NCBI GenBank assembly: GCA_035273665.1
Contig: DATEOW010000156.1
Span: forward strand, 1 to 37,100
Source of the DNA: DATEEW01 sp035273665
GTDB taxonomy: Bacteria > Pseudomonadota > Gammaproteobacteria > Burkholderiales > SG8-39
Direction: 5' to 3'
Length of the DNA: 37,100 bases
The translations under genes and the position numbers were made by a program. Shown here in pieces: positions 31,832 through 37,100 of this stretch (the first letter of the stretch is position 1; the number at the start of each line of letters is the position of its first letter). The notes beneath the pieces are model-generated. The model ran no database searches and was not told the origin of the DNA. It worked only from the letters and a program-made list of their open reading frames with translations.

Positions 31832-32861
31832 TGAACAGGTCGTCCGATGCCACGGTCTTCGGTGCAACGAGGCCCAAGTGACGGTATGCGCTGGGCGTTG
31901 CCACGCGTCCACGCGGCGTGCGCTGCAAGTAGCCCTGCTGAATCAGATAAGGTTCCAGCACGTCTTCGATGGTGTCGCGTTCTTCGCCGATGGCGGCGGC
32001 AAGATTGTCGACGCCTACAGGCCCGCCGCTGAATTTCTCGATCACCGCGAGCAGCAATTTCCGGTCCATCACATCCAGACCGAGCACATCCACATCGAGC
32101 ATCGACAAGGCCGCGTCGGCGACCTTAAGGTCCACCTTGCCCTCCGCCTTGACTTGAGCATAGTCGCGAACGCGGCGAAGTAAACGGTTGGCGATACGAG
32201 GCGTACCGCGAGAGCGACGCGCGACTTCCAAGGAGCCGTCCCCGTCGATTTCCATATTCAATAGCTTCGCAGAACGCGTGACGATGCGTTGCACTTCCTC
32301 CGGTGTATAGAATTCCAGACGCGCCACGATCCCGAAGCGGTCACGCAAGGGATTGGTCAACATGCCCGCGCGGGTTGTCGCGCCCACCAGCGTGAAGGGT
32401 GGTAGATCGAGCTTCACCGACCGCGCGGCCGGACCTTCGCCGATCATGATGTCGATTTGATAGTCCTCCAGCGCGGGGTACAGAATCTCTTCGACCACGG
32501 GGGACAACCGATGGATTTCGTCGATGAACAATACATCGTTGGGCTCGAGGTTCGTCAACAACGCGGCAAGATCGCCGGGACGCTCCAACACCGGGCCGGA
32601 GGTTTGGCGCAGATTCACGCCCATTTCGCGCGCGATGATGTGTGCAAGCGTTGTCTTGCCTAGGCCAGGCGGCCCGAAAAGGAGCACGTGGTCCAGCGCC
32701 TCTTTGCGCGTGCGGGCCGCTTCGATGAAAATCGAGAGCTGGCCCCGTATCTTCTCCTGGCCGACATACTCGTCCAGCTGCTTCGGACGCAGTGCGCGCT
32801 CAAGCGCCTCTTCCTGCACATTCGCAGGACCCGGAGCAATCAACCGATCGGTTTCAATCAT
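31821..32861 (-). CDS. ruvB: Holliday junction branch-migration ATPase RuvB
   Basis: Hexameric AAA+ motor that drives branch migration on RuvA-bound Holliday junctions. 346 residues. Walker A GPPGLGKT at 63-70, Walker B DEIH at 114-117, sensor 1 region with GATTRAGML and the arginine-finger segment PLRDRFG, C-terminal winged helix with GYLQRTPRGR. Follows ruvA by 35 bases. Confidence 0.97.
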   Translation of the reverse strand: MIETDRLIAPGPANVQEEALERALRPKQLDEYVGQEKIRGQLSIFIEAARTRKEALDHVLLFGPPGLGKTTLAHIIAREMGVNLRQTSGPVLERPGDLAALLTNLEPNDVLFIDEIHRLSPVVEEILYPALEDYQIDIMIGEGPAARSVKLDLPPFTLVGATTRAGMLTNPLRDRFGIVARLEFYTPEEVQRIVTRSAKLLNMEIDGDGSLEVARRSRGTPRIANRLLRRVRDYAQVKAEGKVDLKVADAALSMLDVDVLGLDVMDRKLLLAVIEKFSGGPVGVDNLAAAIGEERDTIEDVLEPYLIQQGYLQRTPRGRVATPSAYRHLGLVAPKTVASDDLFNGE

Positions 32862-32896
32862 GGGCAGCGATTATGGCCTGAGCGCCGCTGGATGTC

Positions 32897-33478
32897 TCAG
32901 GCTTTCGAGAGCGATTTCAAGGACTGTCTGATGCCTTCGGAGACCGACAAACCTTCGGGCAACTGCTTGGTCGCGGCCAGCGCCTCGCGTTCGTTGTAAC
33001 CCAAAGAGAGCAAAGCATGCAGTACATCGCTCGAGGTTGCAGCGGGCCGATTGACCCCCACGGCCATGGTCAGGTCGACACCGAGCTTGTCCTTGAGTTC
33101 AAGCATGAGGCGTTCGGCTGTTTTCTTACCGATGCCCGGCACCTTGGTCAAGCGCCCTGCTTCCTGTGTCGCGACTGCTTCGGCCAAGTCCGCCACCGAC
33201 ATGCCGGACAACACCGCCAATGCCGTTCGTGCGCCGATGCCGCTAATTTTAAGCAGCTGCCGGAAGGCCTTGCGCTCGGCTTCGCTCGAGAAGCCGTAGA
33301 GCAAATGGGCGTCCTCGCGCACGACAAGATGCGTCAACAAGGTCACGCGTTCGCCATTGGCGGGTAGATTGTAGAAAGTACTCATCGGCACTTCGACGTC
33401 ATAACCGATCCCGCCGCAATCAACCAAGATCTGCGGCGGATTCTTTTCCAGCAGGACGCCTTGGATACGGCCGATCAC
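32897..33478 (-). CDS. ruvA: Holliday junction DNA helicase subunit RuvA
   Basis: Tetrameric protein that binds Holliday junctions and loads RuvB. 193 residues: N-terminal OB domain (MIGRIQGVLLEK), two helix-hairpin-helix motifs (KISGIGARTALAVL and KVPGIGKKTAERL), flexible linker and C-terminal RuvB-binding domain (LLSLGYNEREALAA). The start codon is GTG at 33478 and it overlaps the stop of the upstream coiled-coil gene (GTGA), so translation is coupled to that gene. Confidence 0.96.
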   Translation of the reverse strand: MIGRIQGVLLEKNPPQILVDCGGIGYDVEVPMSTFYNLPANGERVTLLTHLVVREDAHLLYGFSSEAERKAFRQLLKISGIGARTALAVLSGMSVADLAEAVATQEAGRLTKVPGIGKKTAERLMLELKDKLGVDLTMAVGVNRPAATSSDVLHALLSLGYNEREALAATKQLPEGLSVSEGIRQSLKSLSKA

Positions 33479-33891
33479 AAGAGCGAACTCAGCACGGCAA
33501 TGGTGAGAGAGAAGAACGCGGTGCCGAAGGCAATGAGCGCAAGCACGCGCGCGCTGCGGATTTTCTGACGCAATACATCGCGTTCCTCCTCGATCGCGAC
33601 CCGTTGTGTTTCTAGCGCCGCGACTCTTGCCTTTAATTGCGCCACTGTTTGCTCCGCTTCGGTCGCGCCTGTTTCCACCGCCTTCACCGTCTGCTGCAGC
33701 TGTTCGGCAAGCCCCTTAATGGATGCCGCATTGTGCTGCACCGCCTGCTGCAATTCGGCGATTTGCTCGGCAGTCAGGTCCGCTGCGCTTTTCGCTTCTT
33801 CCTTGCGCTTGGTAAACACCGGCAGCCGATCGGCGACGATATCCGCGACATATGGCAGTCCTGCTTTAAGGAGAGCGAGCCAGGCGCTCAT
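33475..33891 (-). CDS. Coiled-coil protein with C-terminal membrane anchor, inserted between ruvC and ruvA
   Basis: 138-residue protein, family not recognised. An N-terminal amphipathic segment (MSAWLALLKAGLPYVADIV) is followed by a basic patch (FTKRKEEAK). A long Gln/Ala/Glu-rich coiled coil covers about 40-110 (EQIAELQQAV, LAEQLQQTVKAVE, VAQLKARVAALE). A single hydrophobic helix at the extreme C-terminus (VLALIAFGTAFFSLTIAVL) ends with no tail. The topology suggests a tail-anchored inner-membrane protein with its coiled coil in the cytoplasm. The ATG overlaps the ruvC stop (ATGA) and its stop overlaps the ruvA GTG (GTGA). A role with RuvABC is suggested only by this coupling. Confidence 0.8.
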   Translation of the reverse strand: MSAWLALLKAGLPYVADIVADRLPVFTKRKEEAKSAADLTAEQIAELQQAVQHNAASIKGLAEQLQQTVKAVETGATEAEQTVAQLKARVAALETQRVAIEEERDVLRQKIRSARVLALIAFGTAFFSLTIAVLSSLL

Positions 33892-34448
33892 GCCCGTCTC
33901 CGCAGCGACGTCACCGAAATCAATCGACCGCCGCGCACTCTCATGCCGGCGGTTGCCAGTGCGCCCATGCCCTGTCCGCCGTGCGCGTGACAAATCGCGC
34001 AAGCCAAAGCGTCTGCCGCATCGGCGCCCGGCAGTCCCGGCAGCAACAGCAACCGCTTCACCATTTCCTGTACTTGTTCTTTTTTAGCATGGCCACTGCC
34101 GACGACGGCCTGCTTGACCTGCAGCGCGGTGTATTCGGACACAGGCAATTGCGCCAGGACGGCCGCGCAGATCGCAGTGCCGCGCGCCTGTCCGAGCAAG
34201 AGCGTGGATTGCGGATTGACGTTGACGAACACCTTCTCGACCGCGACTTGCGTCGGCCGATGTTCGGCGATGACTTCGGCGAGCGATTCGAGAATCACCT
34301 TGAGACGATCGGGCAGGGATTCGACATCGGGCGACTTGATACAACCGCTGCTGATGTAGCTGAGTTTGGTGCCGATTTTTTCGATCAAGCCAAAGCCGGT
34401 GACACGCAGGCCTGGATCGATGCCGAGAATGCGAATGCGCCCGGTCAA
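33888..34448 (-). CDS. ruvC: Holliday junction resolvase RuvC
   Basis: Dimeric RNase H-fold endonuclease that cuts Holliday junctions symmetrically. 186 residues. Catalytic acids: Asp11 in ILGIDPGL, Glu in VAVEKVF, and the C-terminal His/Asp group in GADAADALACAICHA. The start appears to be TTG at 34448, three bases after the yebC stop; no ATG lies in a suitable place. The stop overlaps the next gene. Confidence 0.96.
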   Translation of the reverse strand: MTGRIRILGIDPGLRVTGFGLIEKIGTKLSYISSGCIKSPDVESLPDRLKVILESLAEVIAEHRPTQVAVEKVFVNVNPQSTLLLGQARGTAICAAVLAQLPVSEYTALQVKQAVVGSGHAKKEQVQEMVKRLLLLPGLPGADAADALACAICHAHGGQGMGALATAGMRVRGGRLISVTSLRRRA

Positions 34449-34451
34449 GCG

Positions 34452-35180
34452 CTATTCTCCGATCACCGCAGTGGTGTAAACGTTTTGCACATCGTCCAGA
34501 CTTTCGATGGCATCCAGCAATTTCTGCATTTTTACCGCGTCCTCGCCGGTGAACTCGGTTTCCACATCCGGTTTCATGGTGACTTCGGCGAACTCCGGCT
34601 TGAGTCCGGCTTTTTCCAGCGCGCCCTTCACGGCAAGAAACTCCTGCGTCGGTGGTGTAATGACCTCGACGCTACCGTCATCGTTGGTGATGATGTCTTC
34701 GGCACCGGCATCGATGGCGATGTCCATGACCTTATCCTCGCTGGTGCCCGGGGGAAGGATTAACTGGCCGCAGTGCTTGAACATGAAAGCGACCGAACCA
34801 TCGGTGCCGAGATTGCCGCCAAACTTGCTCAAGGCATGGCGTACATCGGCGACGGTGCGCGTGCGATTATCCGTAAGGCAATCGATGATGATCGCCGCGC
34901 CGTTGATGCCATAACCCTCGTAGCGGATTTCTTCGTAGTTGACGCCCTCAAGCTCGCCCGAACCGCGCTTTATCGCGCGGTCCACGTTATCCTTGGGCAT
35001 ATTCGCTTCCTGGGCTTTTTCCACCGCAAGCCGCAAACGCGGGTTCATACTCGGATCGCCGCCGCCCAAGCGGGCCGCCACAGTGATTTCTTTGATCAAC
35101 CGGGTGAAGACTTTCCCCCGCTTGGCATCGGTTGCGGCCTTCTTATGCTTGATGTTGGCCCATTTGCTGTGTCCAGCCAT
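34452..35180 (-). CDS. yebC: YebC/PmpR family protein
   Basis: 242-residue conserved protein (TACO1/YebC family). The family has been described as a transcriptional regulator and, for the YebC-type, as a factor that helps ribosomes through proline-rich stretches. The MAGHSKWANIKHKKA start fixes ATG 35180, and KRGSGELEGVNYEEIRYEGYG and the acidic C-terminal domain are typical. First gene of the yebC-ruvC-x-ruvA-ruvB run, as in many proteobacteria. Divergent from the HerA-like gene (86-base gap). Confidence 0.95.
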   Translation of the reverse strand: MAGHSKWANIKHKKAATDAKRGKVFTRLIKEITVAARLGGGDPSMNPRLRLAVEKAQEANMPKDNVDRAIKRGSGELEGVNYEEIRYEGYGINGAAIIIDCLTDNRTRTVADVRHALSKFGGNLGTDGSVAFMFKHCGQLILPPGTSEDKVMDIAIDAGAEDIITNDDGSVEVITPPTQEFLAVKGALEKAGLKPEFAEVTMKPDVETEFTGEDAVKMQKLLDAIESLDDVQNVYTTAVIGE

Positions 35181-35254
35181 GTTGCGCTCTGCTATGAAGC
35201 TTGATTGGAAGCTGCTAATTTTACACGCCCGCGCACGCCGACCGTCCGCTTCTT

Positions 35255-35258
35255 GAGG
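35255..35258 (+). promoter_or_regulatory. Ribosome binding site for the HerA-like TTG start
   Basis: GAGG (extending to GAGGAAAG) eight bases before the TTG at 35267; supports a TTG start because no ATG precedes the conserved N-terminal ILIAKA. Confidence 0.55.
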
Positions 35259-35266
35259 AAAGACCC

Positions 35267-36763
35267 TTGACCGCCCCAATTCTCATCGCCAAAGCGCAGG
35301 ACCAAAGCATCCATCTCTTACCTGCGCTGGCAAACCGCCATGGCTTGATCACCGGGGCCACGGGTACGGGCAAAACGGTCAGTTTGCAAACCATGGCCGA
35401 AGGTTTTTCCCGGGCGGGCATCCCGGTCTTCATGGCGGATGTGAAAGGCGATCTCTCCGGGCTTGGCGCGGCAGGCACCGCACTGCCGAAGCTGCAAGCG
35501 CGCATCGAAAGCCTCGGCATCGAGACGCCACAATGGCAGGCCCGCCCCGTCGTGTTCTGGGATGTTTATGGGCAAAGCGGCCATCCTGTTCGCACGACGA
35601 TTTCCGAACTTGGTCCCTTGCTTCTGGGCCGCTTGCTCAACTTGAACGACACGCAGCAGGGGGTACTGACGCTCAGTTTCAAGATTGCAGACGACAACGG
35701 CCTGTTATTGCTCGATCTCAAGGACCTTCGTGCGATTCTGCAATACGTGGGGGACAACGCCGCGGAGATCAAAACGCGCTATGGCAACGTATCGGCAGCG
35801 TCCATCGGCGCCATTCAACGAGGCGTGCTCGAACTCGAACAACAAGGCGCCGACCGCCTCTTCGGAGAACCGGCGCTCGACATCAACGATTTCATTCAAA
35901 CGGACAATAAGGGGGAAGGCGTTATCAATATCCTCACGGCAGAGAGGTTGATGAATGCGCCGAAGCTTTATTCGACCTTCCTGCTGTGGATGCTTTCCGA
36001 GCTTTTCGAGCAACTGCCCGAGGTTGGCGATGTGGAAAAACCGAAGCTCGTTTTCTTCTTCGACGAGGCCCATTTGCTTTTCAACGATGCGCCCAAGGCG
36101 TTGTTGGAAAAAATCGAGCAGGTGGTCCGCCTGATTCGCTCCAAGGGCGTTGGTGTTTACTTCGTTACGCAGAATCCGCTCGACGTGCCCGACGCGGTAT
36201 TGAGTCAGCTCGGCAACCGGGTTCAGCACGCCTTGCGCGCCTTTACACCCCGCGATCAGAAAGCGGTAAAGACCGCCGCCGGCACATTGCGACCGAATCC
36301 CAAGATCGACACCGAAGCGGTTATCACTGAACTCGGCGTCGGCGAAGCCTTGGTTTCGATGCTCGATGAAAAAGGGCGCCCCTGTATCGTCGAACGTGCT
36401 TTCGTTCTGCCGCCCGCATCGCAGCTTGGCCCGATCACTCCGGATCAACGCGCGGCGCTCATCAAAGGCTCGGTGCTTTACGGTCACTATGAAAAACAAG
36501 TGGACCGCGAATCGGCCTACGAGAAACTGAGCGTTAAAGCCGCGCGCATCTCGACCACCTCTGCGCCGCCCAATTCCGCGCCATCGCCTGAAGGCGGCGG
36601 CTGGACGGACATCCTCACCGGCAGCACGGGCCCGCGGGGCGGGCGCCGCGAAGGCGCAATCGAAGCCGCTGCAAAAAGCGCGGCGCGCTCCATCGGTTCG
36701 CAAATCGGTCGGGAAATCACACGCGGGGTCTTAGGGTCGTTATTCGGTAAACGACGACGTTGA
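35267..36763 (+). CDS. HerA-like ATPase, DUF853 family (YjgR type)
   Basis: 498-residue P-loop ATPase of the HerA/FtsK clade. Walker A GATGTGKT at 30-37, the VFMADVKGDLSGL segment, Walker B with DEAH at 266-269 and the sensor segment FVTQNPLDVPD. A Gly/Ser/Pro-rich stretch near 430-460 and a basic helical end complete it. The family is widespread but its physiological role is undefined; DNA or peptide translocation is assumed from the fold. Start codon TTG, supported by the site at 35255. Its stop overlaps the next gene (TTGA). Confidence 0.88.
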   Translation: MTAPILIAKAQDQSIHLLPALANRHGLITGATGTGKTVSLQTMAEGFSRAGIPVFMADVKGDLSGLGAAGTALPKLQARIESLGIETPQWQARPVVFWDVYGQSGHPVRTTISELGPLLLGRLLNLNDTQQGVLTLSFKIADDNGLLLLDLKDLRAILQYVGDNAAEIKTRYGNVSAASIGAIQRGVLELEQQGADRLFGEPALDINDFIQTDNKGEGVINILTAERLMNAPKLYSTFLLWMLSELFEQLPEVGDVEKPKLVFFFDEAHLLFNDAPKALLEKIEQVVRLIRSKGVGVYFVTQNPLDVPDAVLSQLGNRVQHALRAFTPRDQKAVKTAAGTLRPNPKIDTEAVITELGVGEALVSMLDEKGRPCIVERAFVLPPASQLGPITPDQRAALIKGSVLYGHYEKQVDRESAYEKLSVKAARISTTSAPPNSAPSPEGGGWTDILTGSTGPRGGRREGAIEAAAKSAARSIGSQIGREITRGVLGSLFGKRRR

Positions 36764-37100
36764 AGGACGCCGCAGCGCCGCAGCACACAGCGCAATACCG
36801 AACGATCGGCTTTGTTCTCGCGATCGTGGGCGTGCTGTCGTTCTCCATTCGTCCGCTTCTCGTCAAGTTCGCCTATAGCTATACCGAGGACCCCGTCACC
36901 TTGCTCGCGTTGCGGATGGTGTTTTCGCTGCCCTTCTTTGTCCTCGCGGTATGGTGGGTGAAGCGCGGCAAACCCGCTGCACCGATTTCTACGCGCGACC
37001 GCTGGGCGATCATCGGCCTCGGCGTGATCGGCTACTACGCCGCCAGCTTCTTCGACTACCTCAGTCTGCAATACATCAGTTCCGGCCTCTCGCGGCTTAT
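36760..37100 (+). CDS. EamA/DMT family transporter, 5' part (cut by window edge)
   Basis: A frame that starts with TTG at 36760, overlapping the HerA-like stop, and stays open to the window edge (113 codons). After a short polar N-terminus come hydrophobic helices typical of drug/metabolite transporters: IGFVLAIVGVLSFSIRPLLVKFAY, LLALRMVFSLPFFVLAVW and IIGLGVIGYYAASFFDYLSL (partial), then LQYISSGLSRL, the usual EamA segment. The substrate is unknown. The 3' end and stop lie outside the window. Confidence 0.8.
   Translation, partial: MKDAAAPQHTAQYRTIGFVLAIVGVLSFSIRPLLVKFAYSYTEDPVTLLALRMVFSLPFFVLAVWWVKRGKPAAPISTRDRWAIIGLGVIGYYAASFFDYLSLQYISSGLSRL

Noticed and set aside
33981..34763. 260-codon plus-strand frame across ruvC and yebC
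   Set aside because: It crosses two well-conserved genes on the other strand and has no independent support.
35705..36703. 332-codon minus-strand frame opposite the HerA-like gene
   Set aside because: Mirror frame of a real gene: Walker motifs and start context lie on the plus strand, and the antisense product has no recognisable structure.
1..37100. CRISPR array, insertion sequence or rRNA genes
   Set aside because: No regularly spaced repeats, transposase-like frames, terminal inverted repeats or rRNA-like sequence seen on either strand.

Overview
The window reads as a chromosomal segment of a betaproteobacterium (moderately high GC, Gram-negative envelope genes, no plasmid or phage backbone). 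The main clues are the ruvC-ruvA-ruvB-ybgC-tolQ-tolR-tolA-tolB-pal-cpoB-queC-tRNA-Lys order, a groES-groEL operon that carries both a CIRCE operator and a sigma32-like promoter, and the ubiA-ubiD pair. I could run no searches, so the taxonomic placement is an inference from gene order and protein character. Almost every base is coding and many neighbouring genes overlap by 1 to 4 bases.

Region 1 (1-7550): the groES-groEL chaperonin operon runs leftward, with the groEL 3' end cut by the window edge. Divergent from it lie msbA (lipid A flippase), the cbpA-cbpM co-chaperone pair and a PBP4-type DacB peptidase. DacB converges on a small lytic transglycosylase. Region 2 (7550-14000), all leftward: a small DUF4870-like membrane protein, ubiD-ubiA (ubiquinone), an orphan PhnD-like binding protein with a strong terminator, then ridA-recG. 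Region 3 (13974-16580): a TPR protein translationally coupled to a large APC-type permease, ending at a bidirectional terminator.

Region 4 (16580-25860) is the least conventional part. It holds an unrecognised 781-residue exported protein (coiled-coil hairpin, Pro linker, Gly-zipper stretch, C-terminal decapeptide repeat). Directly upstream is a 74-residue orphan OB-fold protein resembling the gp5/VgrG spike OB domain. Next come a GntR/FCD regulator, a VanZ-like protein, a site-2-type M50 protease, a DUF2167 protein, a DUF3185-like small membrane protein, an SGNH hydrolase plus MBOAT acyltransferase cassette, and a small hypothetical gene whose last codons form the terminator of the convergent tRNA-Lys.

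Region 5 (25859-37100): tRNA-Lys with a clear promoter, then queC, the whole tol-pal system, ybgC, ruvB, ruvA, a small coiled-coil protein with a C-terminal membrane anchor, ruvC and yebC, all leftward and tightly packed. A HerA-like ATPase and a truncated EamA-type transporter run rightward to the window end. The two observations most worth following are the OB-fold/large exported protein pair at 16582-19235 and the membrane-anchored coiled-coil gene locked by overlaps between ruvC and ruvA.
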